The notes: generated by a model from the letters alone, not told the origin. Positions 7,198 to 14,504 are shown, counted from the stretch's first letter. The stretch is DNA of 15,382 bases from Bacteroidales bacterium UBA1189 (GCA_002309805.1 DBYJ01000006.1:353-15734); one strand, 5' to 3'. Made by a program: numbers and translations.

Positions 7198-7255
7198 ACG
7201 AAAACCGTTTTCTTTTTCCCGAAAAAACTTTTTCAGAAAGATTTCATCCTTTCAA

Positions 7256-7286
7256 GTGGGAACTACGTGTATTTTGTCTATATTTG
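7256..7286 (+). promoter_or_regulatory. Promoter of the WYL regulator gene
   Basis: TATATTTG at 7279-7286 is a perfect -7 box. Twenty nt upstream is GTG (7256-7258), a one-base variant of TTG. It is divergent from the patatin promoter, with about 58 bp between their outer elements. Confidence 0.7.
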
Positions 7287-7327
7287 CACCCGAATGGATA
7301 TCCCACTCTTTGAAAAAACCTTGCCAC

Positions 7328-8215
7328 ATGAAACCCTCCATCATCTTCCACCAGTATATTTGGATTATCAACACGCTCCGGACTTTTGGCCGTCTGACTT
7401 TTGACGAACTTGCCCAAAAGTGGAAGGCTGACAAAGTAGCCAATGGCAATCCGTTGCAGCGCTCGTCGTTTAACCGTCATCGTGATGCCATTCTCGATAT
7501 GTTCGGCATTATCATCGACTGCGAGGCTAAAACCTATAAATACTATATCAGCAATCCCGAAGTCCTGAACGACGATGCCATAGAACGTTGGCTGCTCAGC
7601 ACACTTACCGTTCAGGGCGTGCTGTCTGACAGCGTTTCCATCAAGGAGCGGATTGTCTTGGAGGAGGTGCCTGCAGGCGAGGAATACCTGCAAACCATCA
7701 TCCGTGCCATCAAGTCCGGCAAGCGTCTTCGTCTTGGCTACCAACGTTTCGGTACGGAAAGCCACGAGACGACGGTTTCGCCCTATGCCTTGAAGCTGTT
7801 CCACCGGCGTTGGTATCTGCTGGCTTACACAGGGCGCCACATGGCAACCTATTCGCTGGATCGTATGACCAAGGTAGAGATGACGGACGAAAGTTTCACC
7901 TTTCCTGCCGACTTCTCGGCTCAGGAATACTTTTCGGAGTATTACGGCGTGTTGGCCGACGAGACCCCGATGGCCCACGTTGTCATCAGAGCCCATGCCT
8001 GGACTCCCGACTATATCCGCACCCTTCCTTTGCATTCTTCCCAGCGCGAGATAGGGGCTACGGACATGTACGCCGATTTCTCCTACGACCTTCGTCCCAC
8101 AGCCGATTTTCTGGGCACGCTGCTCTCGCATGGCGACGGTATTGAGGTGCTCGAACCCCTTGAGCTGCGCGAGAAAATGAAGAAAATGATAGCCGAAAAT
8201 CTTAAAAGATATTAA
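7328..8215 (+). CDS. WYL-domain transcriptional regulator
   Basis: A 295-residue DNA-binding regulator. The start at 7328 (MKPSIIFHQYIWIINTL) lies 42 nt after the -7 box; an upstream in-frame ATG at 7256 falls on the promoter. The N-terminal third (LRTFGRLTFDELAQKW through QRSSFNRHRDAI) reads as a winged helix-turn-helix. The middle holds the WYL domain: YALKLFHRRWYLLAY with Trp162-Tyr163-Leu164, then YSLDRMTKVEM. The C-terminus (ADFLGTLLSHGDGIEVLEPLELREKMKKMI) matches the WCX dimerisation tail. Proteins of this family bind nucleotides or nucleic acid and often control defence, DNA-repair or mobile-element genes. It sits at the entry to the accessory region. An imperfect dyad follows its stop at 8226-8248. 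Whether it controls the downstream genes is inference. Confidence 0.9.
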   Translation: MKPSIIFHQYIWIINTLRTFGRLTFDELAQKWKADKVANGNPLQRSSFNRHRDAILDMFGIIIDCEAKTYKYYISNPEVLNDDAIERWLLSTLTVQGVLSDSVSIKERIVLEEVPAGEEYLQTIIRAIKSGKRLRLGYQRFGTESHETTVSPYALKLFHRRWYLLAYTGRHMATYSLDRMTKVEMTDESFTFPADFSAQEYFSEYYGVLADETPMAHVVIRAHAWTPDYIRTLPLHSSQREIGATDMYADFSYDLRPTADFLGTLLSHGDGIEVLEPLELREKMKKMIAENLKRY

Positions 8216-8225
8216 AATCGCGCAG

Positions 8226-8248
8226 GGTGTCCCGACTTTTGGGTCACC
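8226..8248. promoter_or_regulatory. Imperfect inverted repeat between the WYL and HIRAN genes
   Basis: GGTGTCCC (8226-8233) and GGGTCACC (8241-8248) pair at 7 of 8 positions around GACTTTT. No T-run follows, so it is a poor terminator. It lies just upstream of a weak -7-like TTGCTTTG (8256-8263), a position suited to an operator. Confidence 0.4.
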
Positions 8249-8290
8249 ACCCCTCTTGCTTTGCATCCGTAATCATAAAACAGTAGTATT

Positions 8291-8632
8291 ATGGAAGCAA
8301 AGAAACTCTATTTCATGGATTGCCACCTTGCTGGCAGAATGTATTACGATGCCGACGAAGTATGGGATCAGCTGAAAGTCGGAACAATGCTAAAACTGGT
8401 GCGCGACAAGGAAAATCATTTTGACCCCCACGCCGTAATGGTAGTGTATGAGGACAATGCCGGCGAAGAATTCAAGTTGGGATACATCCCTCGTGGCGAA
8501 AACGAAACCCTTGCCAGCCTGCTCGAAATGGGTTGGACGGACATCTTCGAATGTCGCATCAACAAACTGAATCCTGACGCCCACCCCGAGCACCAGGTGT
8601 ATATGACAATAAAAATAAAAAGGAATAAGTAG
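8291..8632 (+). CDS. Stand-alone HIRAN-domain protein
   Basis: A 113-residue protein made almost entirely of one HIRAN domain. The hallmarks are the opening CHLAGRMYYDADEVWDQL, the basic stretch LKLVRDKENHFDPHAVMV (the family's conserved pattern of Pro, Asn/His and Ala-Val), and KLGYIPRGENETLASLL. HIRAN domains bind DNA, in HLTF the 3' end of single strands at stalled forks. In bacteria they occur alone or fused to helicases and nucleases. The ATG at 8291 is preceded by a 75-nt gap after the WYL gene. The next gene starts 2 nt after the stop, so the two are cotranscribed. Likely role: recognition of DNA ends in repair or defence. The partner is unknown. Confidence 0.85.
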   Translation: MEAKKLYFMDCHLAGRMYYDADEVWDQLKVGTMLKLVRDKENHFDPHAVMVVYEDNAGEEFKLGYIPRGENETLASLLEMGWTDIFECRINKLNPDAHPEHQVYMTIKIKRNK

Positions 8633-8634
8633 CG

Positions 8635-8919
8635 ATGGAAGAGCTGAATTACGACAAACTGCGTGAGATGATTGCGCGTTGCCAGTGGACATTTGCTAAG
8701 ACGATGCCCTGGGCACCTCACGAGTATATTGTCAGGGGCAAGTGCCCGCTGACAGACGAAGAGTTTGTGTACTTCGTGGAAATGCAGCGGCAATACGGCA
8801 ACCCTGAGCAATGGCATCGCTACAATCATCCCTACCTCTACATCGACGACTATAAGTATTGGACGATGGGAGCACCAATGGAAGAGACGAAAGTCATCAA
8901 TCGAGCAAAAGTGAAATGA
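8635..8919 (+). CDS. Small conserved protein of unknown function
   Basis: A 94-residue soluble protein, unusually rich in aromatic residues. Visible blocks are WTFAKTMPWAPHEYIVRGK (residues about 18-36), LTDEEFVYFVEMQRQYG, and a C-terminal YLYIDDYKYWTMGAP. I recall this pattern (TMPxxPHEY, then YKYWTMG, then INRA) from many small proteins in diverse bacteria, but know no assigned function. No signal peptide, membrane segment or metal motif is seen. It lies 2 nt after the HIRAN gene and 15 nt before the zinc-ribbon gene, which defines a three-gene cassette. In other genomes such proteins may accompany DNA-handling or phage genes; that is inference only. Confidence 0.8.
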   Translation: MEELNYDKLREMIARCQWTFAKTMPWAPHEYIVRGKCPLTDEEFVYFVEMQRQYGNPEQWHRYNHPYLYIDDYKYWTMGAPMEETKVINRAKVK

Positions 8920-8934
8920 TAAAGAAGAGGAGCT

Positions 8935-9144
8935 ATGGCAACGTTTTACACAATAAAATGTCCGAAATGCGGGAAGATTTTCCATGTCGCCAAATGGGTG
9001 TTTGCAAATTGGGATTTTTCGAAACCCGTACCTGTTGAACTGCGGGACGAAACGCCGTTCAATTGCCCAGAGTGCAATCATACGATGTGCGTGTTGGATG
9101 ATGATTTCCACGACAATGTGCTGGAAGTAATACATGGCGACTAA
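8935..9144 (+). CDS. Small zinc-ribbon protein
   Basis: A 69-residue protein with two CxxC knuckles, CPKC (residues 9-12) and CPEC (about 52-55), about 40 residues apart. This is a classical zinc ribbon. The N-terminus MATFYTIKCPKCGKIF is typical of nucleic-acid or protein-binding ribbons. A purine-rich AAGAGGAG lies 3-10 nt before the ATG at 8935 and is one of the few good Shine-Dalgarno sites here. It is the last gene of the HIRAN cassette, since a new promoter follows at 9166. No function can be assigned beyond zinc binding. A catalytic role is unlikely at this size. Confidence 0.8.
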   Translation: MATFYTIKCPKCGKIFHVAKWVFANWDFSKPVPVELRDETPFNCPECNHTMCVLDDDFHDNVLEVIHGD

Positions 9145-9165
9145 GGAGTATAATTCAATCTGTAT

Positions 9166-9196
9166 TTGCGTGAATAAAAAAGAATCATTACCTTTA
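9166..9196 (+). promoter_or_regulatory. Promoter of the vWA gene
   Basis: TTG (9166-9168), 20-nt spacer, TACCTTTA (9189-9196), one mismatch at the last base. It ends 31 nt before the ATG at 9228 and separates the vWA gene from the HIRAN cassette. Confidence 0.75.
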
Positions 9197-9227
9197 CATT
9201 TAATATCACATTTAAAAAACTACAATT

Positions 9228-9866
9228 ATGCAAACGAAAAAGACAAAACGAATTTTCAACCTGATTATCGTCGATGAAAGCGGATCGATGTCCGTTATAC
9301 GCAAGCAAGCTTTCGCTGGGATGAACGAGACGCTACAAACCATTAGGAAAATGCAGGAGAAGTATCCCAATCAAACGCAGCTGGTTACTCTGGTCACCTT
9401 TGATAGCGACCATTTCACTTGGCATTATGACAACACACCAGCTTCCGACACAAATGATTTGAAATGGAAAGACTATAATCCAGGTGGATGCACGCCTCTA
9501 TACGATGCTATTGGAAAATCCGTCTCAAAAGTAAATGCGCAGATTGACGAAGATGACAACGTGCTTGTAACTATCATCACGGATGGCGAAGAGAACAGTT
9601 CCATAGAGTGGACACTCAAAATGGTTCGCACCCTGATTGAGAAACTAAAGAAACAACATTGGACTTTTACACTCATCGGAACAGACAATCTGGATGTAGA
9701 GACTATGGCTCGCGGTTTTGCGATAGACGAGCATTTAAAGTTCCAGCAAGACGAAGAAGGAACAAAAGCTATGTTCGCTCGCGAACGTCGTAGCCGCGAA
9801 CGATACAACTGCAGTATTGAGGAAGACATACCACTTCCATCAGGCTCGTTCTTCGAAGAAGAATAA
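9228..9866 (+). CDS. Stand-alone von Willebrand factor A domain protein
   Basis: A 212-residue cytosolic vWA protein. The metal-ion-dependent adhesion site is complete: Asp16, Ser18 and Ser20 in IVDESGSMS, Thr89 in GGCTPLYDAIG, and Asp119 in ITDGEENSS. The domain fills residues about 8-185. The tail (FARERRSRERYNCSIEEDIPLPSGSFFEEE) is basic, then acidic, and probably flexible. There is no signal peptide or membrane segment, so it should scaffold an intracellular complex rather than act at the surface. Many bacterial vWA proteins work with MoxR ATPases, kinases or phosphatases; none is adjacent here. It has its own promoter (9166-9196) and a strong terminator (9879-9923), so it is monocistronic. 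It is more AT-rich than the genes before 8215. Confidence 0.88.
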   Translation: MQTKKTKRIFNLIIVDESGSMSVIRKQAFAGMNETLQTIRKMQEKYPNQTQLVTLVTFDSDHFTWHYDNTPASDTNDLKWKDYNPGGCTPLYDAIGKSVSKVNAQIDEDDNVLVTIITDGEENSSIEWTLKMVRTLIEKLKKQHWTFTLIGTDNLDVETMARGFAIDEHLKFQQDEEGTKAMFARERRSRERYNCSIEEDIPLPSGSFFEEE

Positions 9867-9878
9867 ACAGTATTATCT

Positions 9879-9923
9879 CAAAGGGACTTTCTTGGCTCAG
9901 CTTATCCAAGTCCCTTTGTTTTT
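9879..9923 (+). terminator. Rho-independent terminator after the vWA gene
   Basis: The perfect 11-bp arms CAAAGGGACTT (9879-9889) and AAGTCCCTTTG (9908-9918) are followed by TTTTT. The loop can pair internally (CTTGG with CCAAG). Confidence 0.9.
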
Positions 9924-9965
9924 CAAAAAAGTCATAGCCTATTTTTTTATTTATCAAATAATCCT

Positions 9966-9973
9966 TAACTTTG
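9966..9973 (+). promoter_or_regulatory. Promoter -7 box for the 10053-12403 operon
   Basis: TAACTTTG is a perfect TAnnTTTG match. The position 20 nt upstream is T-rich (TTT at 9943-9945) rather than TTG. It leaves an 79-nt AT-rich leader before the ATG at 10053. Confidence 0.65.
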
Positions 9974-10052
9974 TTCCGCAATAAGGAAAAGGAAAGTTAT
10001 TCTACATTTTTCTTTAATAAGTAAAGAGTGTAATCATTAAAAGGAAGATACC

Positions 10053-11429
10053 ATGAGTGTATGTGTTTATTTTAAGACAGAGAAGCAATTAGAGCCTAAA
10101 GAAATATTCAAGGCTGTTGCTGATAAAGGAGAGCAGATAATGGTTGTATCATCTGAGTTTCCAAGTTTGAAATTCGGCAGGATGTATGCAGCTTTGAGGG
10201 GCTTGGAAGTAAATCAAGAGGAAGAAGGATTTGAAATCAGAATATGTGCAAACGCTTCCAGAGAGGATTATCGGCTGTATCCTGTGGTTATAGATGTAAT
10301 GAACGAGTTAACATCGATAAAAGCTAAAAATGAAGACGATGAGGACATTAATAACCCATATGAAATATTCAATGATGAATGGATCGACGACCAGATGAAG
10401 GCAGATAGAAATGTCACTTGCGCTTTAATAAGATCTTCTGGCGCGTCAATTACATATAACGGAATGTTCTCGGACTTTTGTCTTGGTTTTCACATCATGA
10501 ACGGGTTCGAAGTGGATATCAAGAACCCAGATGAATCTAAGTATAACGGACTGCTGGAGTATCTGGTTAGTGTTCAATGGATGTTGAAAGATAAAAAGGA
10601 TACAAGCTCTAGAATTTTGATTCAGAATCCTAATGATAAAGAAGAGACGAGGAGCGTGTCTTTAATCTCCATTAAGAATAACCAACTTGACAAATTTGAC
10701 TATATCTCACATGCTTCTTTGTTTTGTATAATGAATCAAGATACCGGAGAAGTGGCTATAATGCCTTTTGAGCATCTTCCCAAAATAGTGAGAAGCAAGA
10801 GCCTTAAAATCATCGATGAATTTTCTTTTTTCAAAGATGGCAGGTTGATGGTCAATAGCGTTAAGGAAATGATGACATTGGCCAAGCGATATCAGCCACG
10901 CGACTTGTTCTATAGGCCTACTTTCCCAGGTAGTGGCTATGACAAAAAACAGCATACCTTTATCCTGAAATGGAACCCAGCCATTTCCAGCGTAAAGATG
11001 GAAGACCATCTGGAAGGATTACGCAACATTTGGGTAGATGATTTTAACTGGAGTGTAAATGAATGGGAGAAAGCCGAAATGGGCGATCGCTTCTATCTTG
11101 TTAGGGTAGGTGAAGGTAACACAGGAATCGTTATGTCTGGTGTGTTTAGCTCACAACCTTATGTTTTAGATGATTGGAGTGGTAGGGGTCGAACGGTTTA
11201 TTATATGGAGATGAAGCCTAATGTTATCATTGATCCTGATAGAGCTCCAATGATTACAACGAAGGAATTAGACGAAGCCATTCCTGATTTTACATGGAAT
11301 GGTGGTCATTCTGGCCACATGCTTACCGATGACCAAGCAATGAAACTGGAGAAACTCTTCGCGAAATATTTCAAGAAGATTGAGGATAAAGATGATGGCG
11401 AAACAATCAACGTGCTTCATCGTTTTTAA
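10053..11429 (+). CDS. Large protein of unknown function with a PUA/EVE-like C-terminal region
   Basis: A 458-residue soluble protein that I do not recognise as a whole. Residues about 1-130 (MSVCVYFKTEKQLEPKEIF, then an acidic EDDEDINNPYEIFNDEW) and about 130-290 resemble no family I can name. From about residue 301 a separable domain begins: HTFILKWNP, then NWSVNEWEKAEMGDRFYLVR, GIVMSGVFSS, YYMEMKPNVIIDPD and FTWNGGHSGHMLTDDQAMKLE. The order Trp, GDRFYLVRVG and GIVMSG recalls PUA/EVE-type folds, which bind RNA or modified DNA bases. This is similarity by eye, not a proven match. No signal peptide, nuclease or NTPase motif is seen. The ADP-ribosylglycohydrolase starts 5 nt after its stop, so the two should be cotranscribed and may work together. 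The gene is AT-rich, unlike its partner. Confidence 0.75.
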   Translation: MSVCVYFKTEKQLEPKEIFKAVADKGEQIMVVSSEFPSLKFGRMYAALRGLEVNQEEEGFEIRICANASREDYRLYPVVIDVMNELTSIKAKNEDDEDINNPYEIFNDEWIDDQMKADRNVTCALIRSSGASITYNGMFSDFCLGFHIMNGFEVDIKNPDESKYNGLLEYLVSVQWMLKDKKDTSSRILIQNPNDKEETRSVSLISIKNNQLDKFDYISHASLFCIMNQDTGEVAIMPFEHLPKIVRSKSLKIIDEFSFFKDGRLMVNSVKEMMTLAKRYQPRDLFYRPTFPGSGYDKKQHTFILKWNPAISSVKMEDHLEGLRNIWVDDFNWSVNEWEKAEMGDRFYLVRVGEGNTGIVMSGVFSSQPYVLDDWSGRGRTVYYMEMKPNVIIDPDRAPMITTKELDEAIPDFTWNGGHSGHMLTDDQAMKLEKLFAKYFKKIEDKDDGETINVLHRF

Positions 11430-11434
11430 TTCTT

Positions 11435-12403
11435 ATGTTAGGAGCGATAATTGGTGATATCGTAGGGAGCCGATGGGAGTTCAATCCTACCAACGACTAC
11501 AACTTTGAGTTGTTCTCAGACGAGAACGACTTTACCGATGACACCATCTGTACGGTTGCTGTGGCTGATGCGTTGTTGAAAGGGCGTGACTTTGGCGAGA
11601 GCATCCACGATTGGTGCCGACGCTATCCTCATCCGATGGGTGGCTATGGATGCTCGTTTGCCGGATGGGTTCAAAGCGATAATCCCCAACCCTATGGCAG
11701 CTATGGCAACGGGGCAGCCATGAGGGTGAGCCCTGTGGCACATTGGTACGAGGATATTAGTCAAGTCCTAGATGCTGCAGCTGCAACAGCCCTTCCATCC
11801 CACAACCACGAAGAGGCTATCAAGGGCGCGCAGACGGTGGCATTAGCCATCTTCAAGGCTCTTGAGTACAAGAGATACCAAGAAGCTGCTTTGCACATTG
11901 ACGAAATCCTCGCCGAGTGCGTACAGTTCTCCGGCTACGATATAAACATGCCAAAAGCCTCCGTCCTGAACAAGTTCGACGAAACCTGTCAGGGAACCGT
12001 GCCTGTCGCTTTGAAGATTATCAGCATGGCTACTTGTTTTGAGGATGCCGTGCGTCTGGCTGTCAGCCTTGGTGCGGATGCCGACACGTTAGGAGCCATC
12101 ACAGGCAGCATCGCCGAGGCAATCTGGGGCATACCGTCAAAGTTGCGAAGGCCGTTTGAAAAGTTCCTGCCTGACGACATGCTGTCTGTCCTACATGAGT
12201 TCCATCATGCACGTCCTCGTTCTTTCAAACCCCTCATCGACACCTGTTTCTCGGGCGATGATTTTAGCGATGTAAGTTGGGAAATTCTTTATGACGTGGA
12301 TGGCAAGGAGGGCTACGACAAGATAAAGAGCCGGACGATGAGTGAGCATGAACAGAAGCGCATGCTGATGGCAGCACGCGCCAAAGCAAGGGAGGTTTGG
12401 TAA
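11435..12403 (+). CDS. ADP-ribosylglycohydrolase (DraG/ARH family)
   Basis: A 322-residue enzyme predicted to remove ADP-ribose from modified protein or nucleic acid, using two metal ions in the cytosol. The N-terminus MLGAIIGDIVGSRWEF is the family opening (GxxxGDxxGS.xE). FTDDT (Thr34, Asp35, Asp36) supplies the first metal ligands. GADADTLGAITGSIAEAIWG (Asp215, Asp217, Thr218) supplies the second set. YGNGAAMRVSP is the substrate loop. The length is normal for the family. It sits 5 nt after the unknown protein, which indicates an operon. Its GC content is higher than that of both flanking genes, so the cluster is mosaic. No ADP-ribosyltransferase is visible, so the modification it reverses is unknown. 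It could protect against a phage or toxin transferase; that is inference. Confidence 0.93.
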   Translation: MLGAIIGDIVGSRWEFNPTNDYNFELFSDENDFTDDTICTVAVADALLKGRDFGESIHDWCRRYPHPMGGYGCSFAGWVQSDNPQPYGSYGNGAAMRVSPVAHWYEDISQVLDAAAATALPSHNHEEAIKGAQTVALAIFKALEYKRYQEAALHIDEILAECVQFSGYDINMPKASVLNKFDETCQGTVPVALKIISMATCFEDAVRLAVSLGADADTLGAITGSIAEAIWGIPSKLRRPFEKFLPDDMLSVLHEFHHARPRSFKPLIDTCFSGDDFSDVSWEILYDVDGKEGYDKIKSRTMSEHEQKRMLMAARAKAREVW

Positions 12404-12420
12404 AGATTCTTTTGTTATTT

Positions 12421-12450
12421 TTGAGGAATCGTAAAAATGAGTTATCTTTG
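12421..12450 (+). promoter_or_regulatory. Promoter of the DUF262 nuclease gene
   Basis: TTG (12421-12423), 19-nt spacer, TATCTTTG (12443-12450), a perfect -7 box, 36 nt before the ATG at 12487. It shows that the gene is expressed independently of the ADP-ribosylglycohydrolase. Confidence 0.82.
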
Positions 12451-12486
12451 CATCGCAGAACCAATAACAAATATAAGACTATATTT

Positions 12487-14313
12487 ATGATACAACACGT
12501 TGATAAATACCCCATTTATAGCATCTTTGACAGAGATGCGAAGTTTTATTATTTCATTCCTAAGTACCAAAGAGCTTATACTTGGGGCTATTCCGAATGG
12601 GCGAATCTGTTCGATGACCTATATGAAAATAGTGAGGGTTATTTTATTGGCTCCATTATTTGTATCAATCAGGGAGACTCTATTCAGCCGTTTTTGGAAG
12701 TGATTGATGGTCAACAACGCCTTACAACCATCAGTCTGTTGCTCGCAGCGGTTCATACACAATTAAGTAGATACCCGCTGGACAATGATGAGGATTATGA
12801 AGATACGACGTCGTCCTTGAAACGTTCCCTGCGATGCAAAACTTCACCAAATCAAATGCGTTTAGTACCACAGATTCAAGAAAGTAATCTTGAAGACTAT
12901 AATCAACTTATGGGCGAGGTGGGGCTGCGTAATAATTCTACTCAACGCAAACCTTACTTTCCGATTCGTAAGATATATAGGTGTTACAATTACTTCCTCG
13001 AAAGACTAACTGGACTTATTGATGAGGTTGAAGGAAAAGAAGCAAAGACGAATATATTACTAGGTATCTACGAAAAGGTAAAATCTGCGATGGTCGTCAA
13101 GATTGAAGTCTCTTCGCATGCAGATGCTTATGTACTATTCGAATCCTTAAATAACAGGGGTACTCCACTTACTGCTATTGACCTAATGAAAAATCTGATT
13201 ATGGCCAAAGCAGAAGGAGCTGGTCTCAGCACAAATGATTGTTTCGAGCAATGGAGAAGGCTGTTGGATAACCTATCAGACAACTATCAGACCCAAGAGC
13301 GTTTCTTCCGTCAGAATTACAATGCCTTCAGGAATATTCTGAACATACCCTTTATTAAGGATGATGATAAACGAACCAAATACCCCCTTGGCGTCGTTGC
13401 AACCAAGTCAAATATGCTCTCCATCTATGAGAGGATTATTAAAAGGGATTTGAAGTCATTCTTGGATGAGATTACCCTATGTGGTAGCATCTACTCGAAG
13501 ATTGTATTCCCACAGAAATCAGATATGGACAACCCATATTCTGCCAATCTGCTTGATCTGCAGCATATTCAGGGCGCTCCATCTTATATGCTTCTCATAT
13601 ATTTGCTGAGGTATAAGACCGAACTGAATCTAAACGACAAGACTATCAACAACATCGTAGCTTTCCTAAGTAAGTTTTTCGTTCATAGAAATGTTACAGA
13701 CTTTCCGAATACCCGTGACTTGGCCAAACTATTCATGGATATCATTTCTAATATTGAGGACAACGACTTGAAAGGTGAACAGATTTTCGAGATAACTACT
13801 GAGATTCTGAAGCAGAATTGTCGTGATGATAGCGTGTTTGAGGAGAAACTGCGTGGTAATTTATATAAAGAGAATGTGGATGCTACCAGATATCTGCTCT
13901 GCTCATTGGCTGAAAAGACTATGACTAACGAGAGCAACAATACGCTATGGGATAGATATGGCAGTGGTAATTATATTTGGACGATTGAACATATTTTCCC
14001 TGAAGGAGAGAATATTCCACAGGATTGGGTGGATATGATAGCCGATGGTGATAAGGAAAAGGCTAAGGAATATCTTTACGAGTACACCCACAAACTAGGT
14101 AATCTGACGATGACAGGCTATAATTCTTCCCTTAGTAATTATTCTTTTGAAAAGAAAAGAGACAGAGTTGACAAGCAGGGTAATTACATTGGCTACAAGA
14201 ATAACCTATCTATCAATGTTGATATTGCAAATAAAGACAGATGGACCATACAGGATATTATAGACCGTACAGACAAACTAGTAAAACAATTGTTGGTGAT
14301 TTTTCAATTGTAA
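12487..14313 (+). CDS. DUF262-DUF1524 protein, GmrSD/SspE-like modification-dependent nuclease
   Basis: A 608-residue protein joining the two halves of the GmrSD type. The N-terminal DUF262 (ParB-like fold) shows IPKYQRAYTWGYSEW (about 29-43) and EVIDGQQRLTTISLL with Asp74-Gly-Gln-Gln-Arg78, the NTP-binding/sensing motif. SSHADAYVLFESLNNRGTPL (about 208-230) is the second conserved DUF262 block. The C-terminal DUF1524 HNH-type nuclease has WTIEHIFPEG (Glu501, His502) and YTHKLGNLTMTGYNSSLSNY (His535, Asn539), then FEKKRDRV. Known relatives restrict phage DNA carrying glucosylated hydroxymethylcytosine (GmrSD) or act with phosphorothioate marking (SspE). No Dnd/Ssp or BREX partner is seen, so a solo type IV-like system is likeliest. 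The ATG at 12487 is preferred to the upstream in-frame TTG at 12397, because the promoter lies between them. AT-rich. Confidence 0.92.
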   Translation: MIQHVDKYPIYSIFDRDAKFYYFIPKYQRAYTWGYSEWANLFDDLYENSEGYFIGSIICINQGDSIQPFLEVIDGQQRLTTISLLLAAVHTQLSRYPLDNDEDYEDTTSSLKRSLRCKTSPNQMRLVPQIQESNLEDYNQLMGEVGLRNNSTQRKPYFPIRKIYRCYNYFLERLTGLIDEVEGKEAKTNILLGIYEKVKSAMVVKIEVSSHADAYVLFESLNNRGTPLTAIDLMKNLIMAKAEGAGLSTNDCFEQWRRLLDNLSDNYQTQERFFRQNYNAFRNILNIPFIKDDDKRTKYPLGVVATKSNMLSIYERIIKRDLKSFLDEITLCGSIYSKIVFPQKSDMDNPYSANLLDLQHIQGAPSYMLLIYLLRYKTELNLNDKTINNIVAFLSKFFVHRNVTDFPNTRDLAKLFMDIISNIEDNDLKGEQIFEITTEILKQNCRDDSVFEEKLRGNLYKENVDATRYLLCSLAEKTMTNESNNTLWDRYGSGNYIWTIEHIFPEGENIPQDWVDMIADGDKEKAKEYLYEYTHKLGNLTMTGYNSSLSNYSFEKKRDRVDKQGNYIGYKNNLSINVDIANKDRWTIQDIIDRTDKLVKQLLVIFQL

Positions 14314-14408
14314 ATAAGAGAATCTGGAGACAGGTCGAATGATCCGCTGAATCAAACAGACCATCTCTTTTGATATTAAAGACATTAATGTTCGAGTGAA
14401 AAACTATA
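14314..14408. other. AT-rich spacer after the DUF262 gene
   Basis: Apart from a weak long-loop pairing of AAGAGA (14318-14323) with TCTCTT (14364-14369), which might serve as a terminator, I see no gene, box or repeat in this stretch. Confidence 0.4.
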
Positions 14409-14490
14409 GGCAGCAGACACTGATATATGCGTGGAACAATTCAGCCTTGCGAAAGCGATGAAGGAGCAGGTTCGACCCCTGCCGCTGCCT
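14409..14490 (+). ncRNA. tRNA-like element 1 (non-canonical)
   Basis: An 82-nt segment closed by GGCAGC (14409-14414) with GCTGCC (14484-14489). It has an exact T arm: GCAGG (14466-14470), TTCGACC, CCTGC (14478-14482). A D-like CAC/GTG stem can be drawn. The middle holds a GC-GAAA-GC tetraloop hairpin where an anticodon arm should be, and no credible 5-bp/7-nt anticodon arm exists. T-rich DNA follows. It could be an eroded tRNA or an unknown tRNA-like RNA. Transcription is unproven, and no clear promoter is seen. Confidence 0.4.
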
Positions 14491-14504
14491 AATTTTTCAT
14501 TTTT

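Noticed and set aside
12397..12486. TTG-started N-terminal extension of the DUF262 protein
   Set aside because: A perfect promoter (12421-12450) lies inside it, and the DUF262 fold begins just after the ATG at 12487.
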